The translations under genes were made by a program, and so were the position numbers. Shown piece by piece: positions 31,065-40,428 of a DNA stretch of 64,000 nucleotides. Under the pieces are notes generated by a model that ran no database searches, was not told the origin of the DNA, and saw only the letters and a program-made list of their open reading frames with translations. The stretch comes from Flavobacteriia bacterium (GTDB taxonomy: Bacteria > Bacteroidota > Bacteroidia > Flavobacteriales_D > Crocinitomicaceae). Every line of letters begins with the position of its first letter. The first letter of the stretch is position 1. The stretch is taken from positions 1-64,000 of the forward strand of contig JAPLEV010000020.1 in NCBI GenBank assembly GCA_026391005.1, given 5' to 3'.

Positions 31065-33734
31065 TTATTCATATTCAGGATCCAATTCCTCGCTTTCCTC
31101 TTCTGTATATTCACCAGTTGGTTCGTCAGAAATACCTTCATACGATTCAAAAAGAACTATCCTAGAAGAAAAAATATACCCTTCTGTACCATCTTCTAAA
31201 CGAACTTTATTATACTTCCCTTCCTTACCTATAATTTTAAAAACTTCCCCCTCATTAATTTGCTGAATAATCTCACCATCTGGTGACATACGTAAATTTG
31301 AGTAGCCATCAGGGTCTGAAATTGTGTAAAATTTATCATCAACAACCGTTTCCTCAGTGCTAACATCGTCATCCTTTGGGACATTGTTTCGAGCCAAAAT
31401 TCGCCTGTTGATTATAGGTGTTAATGAATCGAGACTTACTTTAAGACTGGTTTTGTGTTGAATCCAATAATCCTTATAAGATAATTTTGAGCCATCCAAA
31501 AGCAAATCACTTTCATGCAAAATTTTATCAAATAGCCCAAGCGGATTAACCATTGATTCATCGAAATCTGAATCATCGCTTTCCTCCGAACTTTGTTTAT
31601 TTTTAAAACCCCTTACAAAAGTTGAAAAGTCGAGATTATTTGTTGTATCTGCGCCAGTCCATAAAACATACTCTTTCAGTAATGTTTCATTATTAACATT
31701 CATAATATGGGTCTCCAAAGCATCCTGGCGTGGTTTCAAATAAGTAATATAAAATAAACCAGCAATAGCGGAAAGCATCATTATTAAGACACTCAAACTT
31801 ACCTGCCAAGTTCTAATAAACTGCTTGAACTTACCTTTATAATTACCGATGTTTTTATCAATCTGTTCCGAATACTCCTTAACCATTTGAACTTCCCTAC
31901 GATCTTGTCCCTGATCCTCTAAAGACATTTCTTTCAAACCTTGAATGACATTGTCTGCTGCTGCTCTATCAGAAATAACAAAAGACTCAAAATCTAATTC
32001 GGGCAAATTACTTGCCGACATGAGGCTAAACAACTTAGATTTCTCAGACGCGGTATATTCCGTTAAGCCAGAAATTCTATTTGCAAGAACAACCTTTTCT
32101 TCCTCCTCAATTGAGCCATCAGATTTTGCGATATATATTAACAATCTAATTTCATTGTATTTATCGCGTTTCTTACGATAAGATTTAGTCATAAATGCTT
32201 CAGCCCATTTAGATGTATATATTATCCAAATATTCCTTAGCGAGAAATGCTTAACGGAAGTGGGATCTGAGTGGAATAAAATATCGAATTGGCCATCTTT
32301 TGGAACAGCACTGACTAAGTGATTGGTGGCCGTTAAGATGTGGTTATATTCCAAAGTTACCAATGGAATTACATCATAATAAACTTCCGTATGCATTAAC
32401 CTAGGGTATTCATTCCCTTTATTAAGGCCTGCTTTATTTTCAATTTCGGATATAAAACCAGCAGAAAAGCTATCGTAGTTCTCGCTTAAAGAACCATCTT
32501 GATCAGTAAAGACCGTTTCAAATTTTACTTCGCTCTTTTTCAAATACGGATACAAGGTATTGGGTTTTTTTTCTATTTGTTCGATTTTCTGATTGGTATA
32601 TTTATAAAATTCTCCTTCAAGATTTTTCACCTGAACTTTTATATAAACCAAAGTACCAATTCTGCCAGTTGCCATGCAGGGTTTACATGGTATCTCTCCT
32701 TTTCCCTCACAAAACGGTTTCCCTGAAATTCTGTTGGCAAGTTTGCCAATTCCGTAAGAAGCACCATTTTTACGTTCGCAGTTTAATTCACCTTGTCCGT
32801 TACATTTAGGACAAGTTATTGTACCTTTAACACACTTTTCACATCCTCCTAGTCCATTACAATATTCACAATTAGCTCTACCGTTTTGGCATTTATAAAG
32901 CCAGTTTCCATGACCTCGATTTCCCCTACCTCCTACATAACCCATACATTTGAACTTACCCCCACCTTTACATGTAGGGCAAGTAATTGTTGTTTGGCCC
33001 TTGCAAACTTTACAATCCTCAGCCTTAGTTAAAAATGGAACAAAATGTAATGGCTGATTTTTCGAAGGAACTTTATTGGAATATTCAAAAGTGAGCTTAG
33101 CTAAACTTTTATCCTTTATAAGTTTATACTCTGATTCTTCGGATACACCCGAAGATGCAAACCAATCTACCGATTCGAAGGGGTTATCAAAATCATCATC
33201 ATAATCATCATCATCGTTTCCATCTCCACTTGAACCAATTGGTTCATTCATTGCTTTCTTTAAGGATCCCAAAAATCCCTTTTCTTCCACAATTGCATCT
33301 TCATCACTAACCTCATTCGTTAAGGCCTCCTTGGAGTCCGAAAATCCATTCTTTAAGTACTGAAGAGATGTTATTTTTTTAAAATCTTCTGCATCATTTG
33401 TAATAGCCAAAGATTTTTCCGCAATTAGACATTTTGAACTACGAATATTTTGAATCACGCTGTCATCTAACTTTGCTATATCTCCGGATTTCCCTTCACA
33501 ATGTGCGCTAAAATATAATGTAGCATCCTCATGCATAGCGAAAACCATTTTCTGAGAAGATATGGAAACATATTTTGCCCGATAATTAATGTAAAGAACG
33601 TCGTTCCTGCTAATATCACCGTTAAATAGCATTTGATCAAAACGAACGGAATACTCTGTTTTTATTTTATCGTTAATTTGAGTTTTAGAAATGGACTCGG
33701 CAGCAGTAATTTTGGATTTGACTTGAAATTCCAT
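31065..33734 (-). CDS. Multidomain protein: CxxCxG zinc-finger region, TerB-like domain, membrane span, SH3 domain
   Basis: 889 residues. Residues 1-230 are an unrecognised N-terminal part with an acidic low-complexity run (about 170-186). Residues 241-356 hold nine or more C-x-x-C or C-x-G-x-G units (CKVCKG, CPTCKGGG, CEYCNGLG, CPKCNGQG, CKPCMATG) like the zinc-binding region of DnaJ, but with no J domain. About 525-622 (RLLIYIAKSDGSIEEEE...) looks like TerB, a helical metal-binding domain of tellurite-resistance/stress systems. A span at 645-666, a 130-residue spacer and a bacterial SH3 domain (about 803-863: SNLRMSPDGEII...GTEGYIFSSRIV) follow, then an acidic tail. Topology suggests a cytoplasmic sensor part with a periplasmic SH3. 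Function unknown. Confidence 0.78.
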   Translation of the reverse strand: MEFQVKSKITAAESISKTQINDKIKTEYSVRFDQMLFNGDISRNDVLYINYRAKYVSISSQKMVFAMHEDATLYFSAHCEGKSGDIAKLDDSVIQNIRSSKCLIAEKSLAITNDAEDFKKITSLQYLKNGFSDSKEALTNEVSDEDAIVEEKGFLGSLKKAMNEPIGSSGDGNDDDDYDDDFDNPFESVDWFASSGVSEESEYKLIKDKSLAKLTFEYSNKVPSKNQPLHFVPFLTKAEDCKVCKGQTTITCPTCKGGGKFKCMGYVGGRGNRGHGNWLYKCQNGRANCEYCNGLGGCEKCVKGTITCPKCNGQGELNCERKNGASYGIGKLANRISGKPFCEGKGEIPCKPCMATGRIGTLVYIKVQVKNLEGEFYKYTNQKIEQIEKKPNTLYPYLKKSEVKFETVFTDQDGSLSENYDSFSAGFISEIENKAGLNKGNEYPRLMHTEVYYDVIPLVTLEYNHILTATNHLVSAVPKDGQFDILFHSDPTSVKHFSLRNIWIIYTSKWAEAFMTKSYRKKRDKYNEIRLLIYIAKSDGSIEEEEKVVLANRISGLTEYTASEKSKLFSLMSASNLPELDFESFVISDRAAADNVIQGLKEMSLEDQGQDRREVQMVKEYSEQIDKNIGNYKGKFKQFIRTWQVSLSVLIMMLSAIAGLFYITYLKPRQDALETHIMNVNNETLLKEYVLWTGADTTNNLDFSTFVRGFKNKQSSEESDDSDFDESMVNPLGLFDKILHESDLLLDGSKLSYKDYWIQHKTSLKVSLDSLTPIINRRILARNNVPKDDDVSTEETVVDDKFYTISDPDGYSNLRMSPDGEIIQQINEGEVFKIIGKEGKYNKVRLEDGTEGYIFSSRIVLFESYEGISDEPTGEYTEEESEELDPEYE

Positions 33735-33955
33735 GTATTTTATGTTTAAAATTGTTGTTATTATTTGTGGCCTTAAAAACTTTTTTTGAAGCTTTTGGCG
33801 CCTTTAGTTCATTATAAAATAAATTTACAAAAAATTCCGGATTAAAATATACGTTAGGAAAAGTATTTTTGACTTCATCCAATAATTTACTGCCCTAATA
33901 AAATTATTAGTGAAGTAATCACCAATTTTTCACCAATAACACTGCGTTAGGGCAC

Positions 33956-33990
33956 AAAAAAAAGCGCCCCTTGGAGCGCTTTTTCTTTTT
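33956..33990 (-). terminator. Bidirectional rho-independent terminator
   Basis: AAAAAGCGC (33959-33967) pairs with GCGCTTTTT (33976-33984) around an 8-base loop, with T-runs on both strands. It lies 13 bases past the stop of the minus-strand esterase gene and separates it from the TerB-type gene. The rest of the 268-base gap (33735-34002) shows nothing else. Confidence 0.85.
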
Positions 33991-34002
33991 CAAAATGATC
34001 TT

Positions 34003-35589
34003 TTATCTAATCACTAATCGCTTTGTAACGATTTGACCATTAACTTCAATGGAACAAAGGTAAAGACCCTCTATTAAATTAAGTTCATTAAGTTGAACTT
34101 GATTAGAAGAAAGATTTGTTTCTTGCTTTACCAATTTTCCAGCTGTAGTATACATTTTAATGGAATTAATAACGCCATTTTCTGAAAGAATGGTTAAGTT
34201 CTGTGCCGCTGGATTAGGGAAAAGATTAATACCAGACTCAATAGCCATTAATTCATCAATTCCTGATTGCCCATCTAAGTTAGTAGCACGAACAATTCTT
34301 CTACAGAAATAACCTAAAGTTGAATCCATGTAAGCCATTGACTTTGGTAAAGACATATCTGGATTTTGAGCAATATTTGATACGTGCGCCTGTGTTCCTT
34401 GTGCAGCTGGTAAACCCAACGCTAAAGCAATATAAACAGTTGTTGTTGAATCCCAGAAATCCCATGGAGAAGCTTCAAATGGATTTCCAGTTATGTAAGG
34501 AAACACATTATCAACTGGAGCTCCAATAGTTGTTCCACCAAAATCCATCATTCCTTGTGCTACGGCAGAAGCTGCTTGCGCTGCTAATGTGTACGTATCA
34601 GTTCCGGCGTTAACTGGATCTAGCACAACATTATTTCCCAGGATATTTGCTTTTTGAATAACATCATAGCTTCCGCTAATATCTGTAGTTACCACACCAA
34701 TTGATGCAATTGCAACATCACCAGTTGTATAAACAGCTACAGGATCTGTAGGACAATGAACTGCACACATTGGAACATCACCCGCTTCTAACCAACTTAA
34801 GTCACCAATTCCACCACCCATGCTACAAACCATGTGAATGTCGTTTGAGTAACCTAAATTACTTTCCATATTATACAAACCACCAATTCCATCCCAGTCA
34901 CCGATAACAGCTGTATCAATAAGCGCAACTGGATTTGCAGGGATAGTTAAATCCAAGAATTTTGGTAATTGTATTTCCGCTAATTTGTCTACAGTAGCAT
35001 AACCCAACGCAACCCAACCACCTGAACCTTGTCCACATAGGATAATTCGCGAAGTGTCGATGCCCCATTGATTACCGTTTGCATAATCTTTTCTGAAATA
35101 ACGAACGGCACTTTTAGTATCCTGAATCGCTCTATAAACAGCTTTCATTAAACTTGCTGCTCTTTCAGCTTGCGTTGGTAAAGTTGGATTCCATCCTAAA
35201 CGATATTCCATATTAGCAACAGCATATCCTCTTTTGGCATAACTCTGACAAATTCTGGATGTTGCAAAATCATCACGCATACCTGTTGGATTGCCATTGT
35301 AAATAATTGGAGCAAAAGTTCCTGTGTGAAGCATGATAATTAATGGTCGCTCAGCAATCGTATCCCCAGCAGGTTCATACAAATCAAATGCTAAGGCTGG
35401 AATTCCATTTGATCCTGTTGGGATATAAGGAAATCCTTGCGCTGCACCGAGAACAGATAGATTGGTAGAATAAACCACACTACTGTCAACAGTAAAATTG
35501 GCGAAAACTTCATCGATGTACCTTTCCTGAGAAAATGCACCGGTAATCATCATGAAACTAAAAATGAAGGGTAAAATTATTTTTTTCAT
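34003..35589 (-). CDS. Secreted alpha/beta hydrolase (esterase-like) with T9SS type A sorting domain
   Basis: 528 residues. Signal peptide 1-20 (ending GAFS-Q). The alpha/beta hydrolase fold shows RPLIIMLHTGTF (oxyanion strand), a helix with RYFRKDYA and the nucleophile elbow GQGSGG with Ser-189, as in carboxylesterase/lipase relatives. The catalytic His and acid are not obvious by eye. Residues about 453-528 (NLFPNPAAQNLTIL ... GLYLCSIEVNGQIVTKRLVIR) form the T9SS type A sorting domain, so it is secreted or anchored on the cell surface. It lies 62 bases downstream of the TonB receptor gene, suggesting joint use on an extracellular ester substrate. Confidence 0.85.
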   Translation of the reverse strand: MKKIILPFIFSFMMITGAFSQERYIDEVFANFTVDSSVVYSTNLSVLGAAQGFPYIPTGSNGIPALAFDLYEPAGDTIAERPLIIMLHTGTFAPIIYNGNPTGMRDDFATSRICQSYAKRGYAVANMEYRLGWNPTLPTQAERAASLMKAVYRAIQDTKSAVRYFRKDYANGNQWGIDTSRIILCGQGSGGWVALGYATVDKLAEIQLPKFLDLTIPANPVALIDTAVIGDWDGIGGLYNMESNLGYSNDIHMVCSMGGGIGDLSWLEAGDVPMCAVHCPTDPVAVYTTGDVAIASIGVVTTDISGSYDVIQKANILGNNVVLDPVNAGTDTYTLAAQAASAVAQGMMDFGGTTIGAPVDNVFPYITGNPFEASPWDFWDSTTTVYIALALGLPAAQGTQAHVSNIAQNPDMSLPKSMAYMDSTLGYFCRRIVRATNLDGQSGIDELMAIESGINLFPNPAAQNLTILSENGVINSIKMYTTAGKLVKQETNLSSNQVQLNELNLIEGLYLCSIEVNGQIVTKRLVIR

Positions 35590-35651
35590 AAGTATTTATT
35601 TTAAAGGTTTAAGACCGCTAAATTAGTATTAATTTTTATACAATGGGTTTT

Positions 35652-38426
35652 CTATTTTATTTTATCCTTGAAATCAAAAGATAGTGAAGCGTATATAACT
35701 CTACCAACAAAGGGACCTCCAAAAACTTGTAATACTTTATTATTGAGTAGGTTAGAAGCGCCAATCTTAACTGTTAATTTGGCTTTAGCAATGAATTTAT
35801 TTACTTGAGCATCTAACAAGCCATAGCTTGGAACACTTCCAGAAAATTGAGGCGACCCTTCCGAATAGAAACCTTGAATCCATTTATAATTCACGTTAAA
35901 ACCAAAGCCATTCCACTTGTTGATGGAAATATCTCTGCCTTGAAAGCCAAGGTTAAATTTATGTTCAGGTGTATTGTAGGCAGGAATGATGGGGTCATCG
36001 GATTTTTTACGCAATGAATTCCATGAATAATTTCCATTTAGCGCATAGTGATTCCCAATATAATAGTTTAAGCCAACGGTAATACCCTGCGTTGTAATTG
36101 ATTCCCGAGAATTAGTCGCAATTCGATAAACATCATTGATTATGGGTGTATTTAAAGGGGTAACAAAAATATCTACCCCGTTAACATAACCAATAAAGTT
36201 GGTGTAATAGTTAAAATAGTAATTAACATCCAAATAGAATTTATTGTAAAACGAACCTTTATAGCCGATTTCAAAAGATTTTACTTTTTCTGGCGCAATG
36301 GGATCTAAATTGAAATAATTTAAGGTATCGGGATTTTGAGTGTAATAGAAATCTCGAAGCGATTCTATGGTAACAAGCGAATCATACCCGCTAATGTTAC
36401 CCACAAGTTTTGCTCTTCCCACATTATAGTACATGTATTGGTTGAGCAAGGTCGGATTACGGATGGCTGAGGTTATGGTTCCTTTTACTGAATGTTGTTT
36501 GCTCGGTTGCCAGATAAGCGATGCTGCGGGGGATGGTAAAAAATCAAAATTTTGGTTCTTATCTACACGAATACTCGCTTTTATTAACCATTTATCATCA
36601 GCAAAATGTTTTTCTATCCCGGCATAAATCCCAAATTCTTTATTTAATATACGGACACCATTAGTATCGCTAAACAGTGACCCTTGCGATCTCGGGTTGT
36701 ATATTCTGCCATTTCCACCAAAGGTAAAGGTTCCAAATTTGGATGGGATTATTTTTTCAGCGTGCAAATGATACAGTGCTGATTGATCTTGAATTCTGGA
36801 ACCTCCTTCTAAAAAAGAGGTCTTCATGGTGATGTCAGCCATTAAGGAATCAAATCGATGCGTGCCTGGTTTGAAATAATCCAACATATCCCAATTTCCA
36901 TAGGCACTATTTGCGTAGTTACTCGCTTCAGCATGCCAACTATACATCGAATCTTGATTAGCATCAATAACGGCTCCGATAGCTGCAAGATCAAATGGAA
37001 CACCAATTTGAGGCGTCCAAGTAACATTGGGATCTAAGTCTCTGACACGATCAACAATCTGGCTCGACCAATATTGTCGGTAGCGTTCGCTCCAATCCCA
37101 ATCTTTTGCGGCAGCATCTTGCAGTAAAAAAGCAGTTAGCACAGCATCATAGGATTTTCCCGCGTCTTCATTTGTAGCATAGGCACGTATAAAGAAATTG
37201 TCTTTACTTCGCAGCTCAATTCGATTTTGAAAAAAGAGAATGTCTTTCAAGCAAAATCTGTTATCGCCTTGATATACCGTAGTTCCTGTTCCAAAATTAG
37301 AGGCTAAAATAAATTCAATTTTCGGATTTATCATGTAGTGCAAGGCAGCAGATGCCTTAAGATTTTCTGTTTTATAATCGGCAATATCTTTCTCCCAATA
37401 GCCAGTGCGATGCCATCTCAATAAACCAGGTGTATTAATAATTGCACTTGGGTCGAGCGCGTTGTTTATATTTCCATATAGGTTTTCATCCCCATATCGA
37501 TTCACAGCATCATATCCGCCGGGATTCCGTTCATCGGTATCTAGCCCCTCAACCGTATTCATATTATTGGCTTCCCAATCATTTGCATTCAAATAAGCGA
37601 TGTTGATTTTATAGGCAAATTTATCCTCACCGGCTTTGTTTTTAAATGCTTTAGCATAGCGCACAGCGTATTCGTTTAGCATGCGCTCTCCTCCTTTAAT
37701 ACTCGCACTAAATCCTTGGAATTTAAAAGGGCTTTTTGTTTGCATGCTAATTACCCCATTGAAAGCGTTGGGGCCATAAAAAGCAGAGCTTGCTCCGGAA
37801 ACGATATCCACCAGTAACAAATCTAATTCTGAAGCACCTAAAAAATTACCTAGAGCGAAATTAAGTCCTGGAGAAGCATTGTCAACTCCGTCGATTATTT
37901 GCAAGGTTCGTACAGGCGAAGTAGAATTAAAACCCCTTGTATTCACAACTTTAAAACCAATACTGGCAGAGGTTAAATCAACTCCTTTCATGTGGCTTAA
38001 GCCGTCATAGAAATCCAATGCAGGTGTTGCTTTAATTTCACTTAAGGTCATCGTTTCTACCGTTAAAGCCGATTCTTTTTCTTTTTCGCTAGCAAAACTT
38101 CGAATATTTACAGTATTGAAATTTTTAACACTACTCGGTTTTAGTTGTATTATTATGGTGTCTTGGGGGCCAATTAAAGTTGTTTCTAGCTCTTCATATC
38201 CAAGGTATGAACTGATTAAACTTATTGGGAAACTCAAATCTGTTTCAATAAAGAATATGCCATCTTTATCAGTGATACTCCCCTTATTTAGTCCCTTAAT
38301 TTTAATTTTGGCTGTTTCAATGGGTTCTCCCGAAAAAGCATCCACTAGTTTTCCATTAAGTTTTGTTTGGGCGTGAACCGAGGAAATGAGAAAAAGAATC
38401 GATAGTATAAGAAATACCCTAATCAT
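35652..38426 (-). CDS. TonB-dependent outer-membrane receptor with N-terminal carboxypeptidase-like domain
   Basis: 924 residues. Signal peptide 1-19, then a CarboxypepD_reg-like beta domain (about 20-105: LNGKLVDAFSGEPIETAKI...GSITDKDGIF) typical of Bacteroidota receptors. A plug domain (about 120-235) has VVNTRGFNSTSPVRTLQIIDG and AFYGPNAFNGVISMQTK. A large beta-barrel of aromatic-rich strands runs to the end (RVIYASLSFDFKDKIK). These receptors import bound ligands with ExbB/TonB energy. There is no SusD-like neighbour, so it is less likely a polysaccharide-utilisation pair; the downstream gene is a secreted hydrolase. Ligand unknown. Confidence 0.9.
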   Translation of the reverse strand: MIRVFLILSILFLISSVHAQTKLNGKLVDAFSGEPIETAKIKIKGLNKGSITDKDGIFFIETDLSFPISLISSYLGYEELETTLIGPQDTIIIQLKPSSVKNFNTVNIRSFASEKEKESALTVETMTLSEIKATPALDFYDGLSHMKGVDLTSASIGFKVVNTRGFNSTSPVRTLQIIDGVDNASPGLNFALGNFLGASELDLLLVDIVSGASSAFYGPNAFNGVISMQTKSPFKFQGFSASIKGGERMLNEYAVRYAKAFKNKAGEDKFAYKINIAYLNANDWEANNMNTVEGLDTDERNPGGYDAVNRYGDENLYGNINNALDPSAIINTPGLLRWHRTGYWEKDIADYKTENLKASAALHYMINPKIEFILASNFGTGTTVYQGDNRFCLKDILFFQNRIELRSKDNFFIRAYATNEDAGKSYDAVLTAFLLQDAAAKDWDWSERYRQYWSSQIVDRVRDLDPNVTWTPQIGVPFDLAAIGAVIDANQDSMYSWHAEASNYANSAYGNWDMLDYFKPGTHRFDSLMADITMKTSFLEGGSRIQDQSALYHLHAEKIIPSKFGTFTFGGNGRIYNPRSQGSLFSDTNGVRILNKEFGIYAGIEKHFADDKWLIKASIRVDKNQNFDFLPSPAASLIWQPSKQHSVKGTITSAIRNPTLLNQYMYYNVGRAKLVGNISGYDSLVTIESLRDFYYTQNPDTLNYFNLDPIAPEKVKSFEIGYKGSFYNKFYLDVNYYFNYYTNFIGYVNGVDIFVTPLNTPIINDVYRIATNSRESITTQGITVGLNYYIGNHYALNGNYSWNSLRKKSDDPIIPAYNTPEHKFNLGFQGRDISINKWNGFGFNVNYKWIQGFYSEGSPQFSGSVPSYGLLDAQVNKFIAKAKLTVKIGASNLLNNKVLQVFGGPFVGRVIYASLSFDFKDKIK

Positions 38427-38593
38427 TTAAATGTATTTATTTATTAATAATTTAATGGCACATACTTTAGACTATTTATTAAGTTTTGCCTATCAAAGTT
38501 ATAATTTTATATTAAATGAGGAACAAAACAAATAGATGCGAAATAGATAGCAAATAATAAATGCACATTCTCCTTTTGTACGATTCCTAAATT

Positions 38594-39184
38594 CTATCTA
38601 ATCCCCAATACTCTAAGTATTGTTTTAAGGATAACAATGCCATCAGAATACCAGCTTTTTTCTGAAATATACTTGAGGTTAATCTCGATTTTACGTGGCA
38701 TAATTTCTTCAATGTAGGTAAGCTTAGGATTTGAAGAATTCGAGAGCATGTTATTTTCATCAAAATAAGCCAAAGAGGCCTCATCTGTAATCCCTGGCTT
38801 TACCCTTAAAATTTCCCTTTGGCTATCGGAGTATAAATCAACAAATTCTTTTACCTCTGGTCGTGGTCCAACTACGCTCATTTGCCCAGCGATGACATTC
38901 AAAAACTGTGGAAATTCATCTAGTTTTAGTTTTCTTATCAGCCGACCCATTCGGGTAATTCGTCGGTCATTTCCAACGGTCAAAGAGCTATTCGAATCAG
39001 CTTTAACATACATCGATCGAAATTTCAATATAGTAAAAACGGCGCCATTTAACCCTACACGTTCTTGTTTATAGAAGATGCCACCTCTCGAGTCTATGAT
39101 AATACAAAGGGATATTATAATTCCAAAGGGGAAAAACAAAATCAAAACGACCATTGAAAACAGAAGATCAAAAAGACGTTTCAT
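38594..39184 (-). CDS. Initiating phosphoglycosyl transferase (PglC/WcaJ-type sugar transferase)
   Basis: 196 residues, the small monotopic form. It has an N-terminal re-entrant hydrophobic helix (RLFDLLFSMVVLILFFPFGII), YKQERVG, FKFRSMY-type LKFRSMY, a catalytic Asp-Glu dyad in KLDEFPQFLNV and SVVGPRPE. It transfers a phosphosugar from a UDP-sugar to undecaprenyl phosphate to start repeat-unit synthesis at the inner membrane. Its ATG overlaps the stop of the aminotransferase gene (ATGA), so the two are coupled. Last gene of the minus-strand polysaccharide operon. Confidence 0.9.
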   Translation of the reverse strand: MKRLFDLLFSMVVLILFFPFGIIISLCIIIDSRGGIFYKQERVGLNGAVFTILKFRSMYVKADSNSSLTVGNDRRITRMGRLIRKLKLDEFPQFLNVIAGQMSVVGPRPEVKEFVDLYSDSQREILRVKPGITDEASLAYFDENNMLSNSSNPKLTYIEEIMPRKIEINLKYISEKSWYSDGIVILKTILRVLGIR

Positions 39185-40386
39185 CCCATCACCTTATTAT
39201 AGGCAATCTTCACTGCTGAAATGATCGTTTGTACGTTTGAATCGCTTAATTGAAAATATACTGGGAGTGATATTTCTGAAGCATATTTTGCGTACGCAAC
39301 AGGATAATTTTCGATAGAATACCCTAATTTTTTATAGACTGTGAAGAGCGGTAAGGGCTGAAAATGGACATTAACAGAAACATCTTGCTCAAAAATCTCA
39401 TGCATGATAGCATCACGTTGGGCTTCTGTTACATTAGCAATACATAGCTGAAATAAATGATACGACGTATGCCTTGAATCATCAACAGAAATCGGACAAA
39501 TAGCCCAAACCTCCGATTTAAATCCTTCATAATATTGCCGAAAAATTTCTGCCCTTCGATCCATATTTTCTTGGTAGCGTTCTAATTCAATCAAACCAAT
39601 TGCGGCTTGAATATCCGTCATATTACATTTGTATCCTGCTTCTAACACATCATATCGCCAAGCTCCTTTCTGCATTTTTGCGAGCGCATCCTTCGATTGA
39701 CCATGTAATATTTTGATGCAAAATTCCTTATAGATTTCATCATGATTAAAGCTATCTGGTAGGTTAAAGCAGACAGCTCCACCTTCAGCCGTACTTAAGT
39801 TTTTTACAGCATGGAACGAGAAACAAGAAACATCTGCCTGAGCACCTGCCCTAACACCATTAAAAAGAGCACCAAAACTGTGTGCTGCATCAGCTGCAAG
39901 TAATATTCTTCCCAACAAGGCTTGCTTATCATTTGATGGGGTAAAGATGGGTTTAAATTCATCAATGAGTTCATAAATTTGTTTGTAATCGCACGGCAAT
40001 CCAGCAATATCAACAGGCATTATTACTTTAGTATTAGGCGTAATTTCAGCTCTGATTTTTTCAATCGAAATATTAAAATCATCTTGGTTTATATCAACCA
40101 TAATGAGTTTTGCCCCGGTATGGAGTACCACGTTAGCACTTGCGCAATACGTGTAAACAGGAATGATTACCTCATCACCTGGACCAATACCCCACCAACG
40201 CAAAAAAACCTCCATGCCGGTAGTCCAAGCGCTAACGGCAACCGTAGTTTTACAGCCACAGTATTCAGTTATTTTCTTTTCGAAAAGCTTTGTCCTTGGG
40301 CCGGTAGAAATCCAACCACTGTGGAGCGTTTCTACAACCGCGTCGATAATTTTTTGATCAATTCTAGGGGGTGAAAAAGGAATCAT
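39181..40386 (-). CDS. DegT/DnrJ/EryC1 sugar aminotransferase
   Basis: 401 residues, the usual family length. It starts with PFSPPRIDQKIIDAV and SGWISTGPRTKLFEK, then AWTTGMEV, GDEVIIPVYTYCASANV, the PLP-contacting DAAHSFGA and the lysine region FSFHAVKNLSTAEGGAVC, which contains the Schiff-base Lys. The enzyme makes an amino sugar from a 4-keto (or 3-keto) nucleotide sugar. Coupling with a PglC-type transferase resembles bacillosamine-type initiation, but no PglF or PglD gene is in the window. Substrate inferred only. Confidence 0.9.
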   Translation of the reverse strand: MIPFSPPRIDQKIIDAVVETLHSGWISTGPRTKLFEKKITEYCGCKTTVAVSAWTTGMEVFLRWWGIGPGDEVIIPVYTYCASANVVLHTGAKLIMVDINQDDFNISIEKIRAEITPNTKVIMPVDIAGLPCDYKQIYELIDEFKPIFTPSNDKQALLGRILLAADAAHSFGALFNGVRAGAQADVSCFSFHAVKNLSTAEGGAVCFNLPDSFNHDEIYKEFCIKILHGQSKDALAKMQKGAWRYDVLEAGYKCNMTDIQAAIGLIELERYQENMDRRAEIFRQYYEGFKSEVWAICPISVDDSRHTSYHLFQLCIANVTEAQRDAIMHEIFEQDVSVNVHFQPLPLFTVYKKLGYSIENYPVAYAKYASEISLPVYFQLSDSNVQTIISAVKIAYNKVMG

Positions 40387-40428
40387 GTTTTTAATTTAAT
40401 AATCAAATTAATATCCCAAAGTTAAGTA

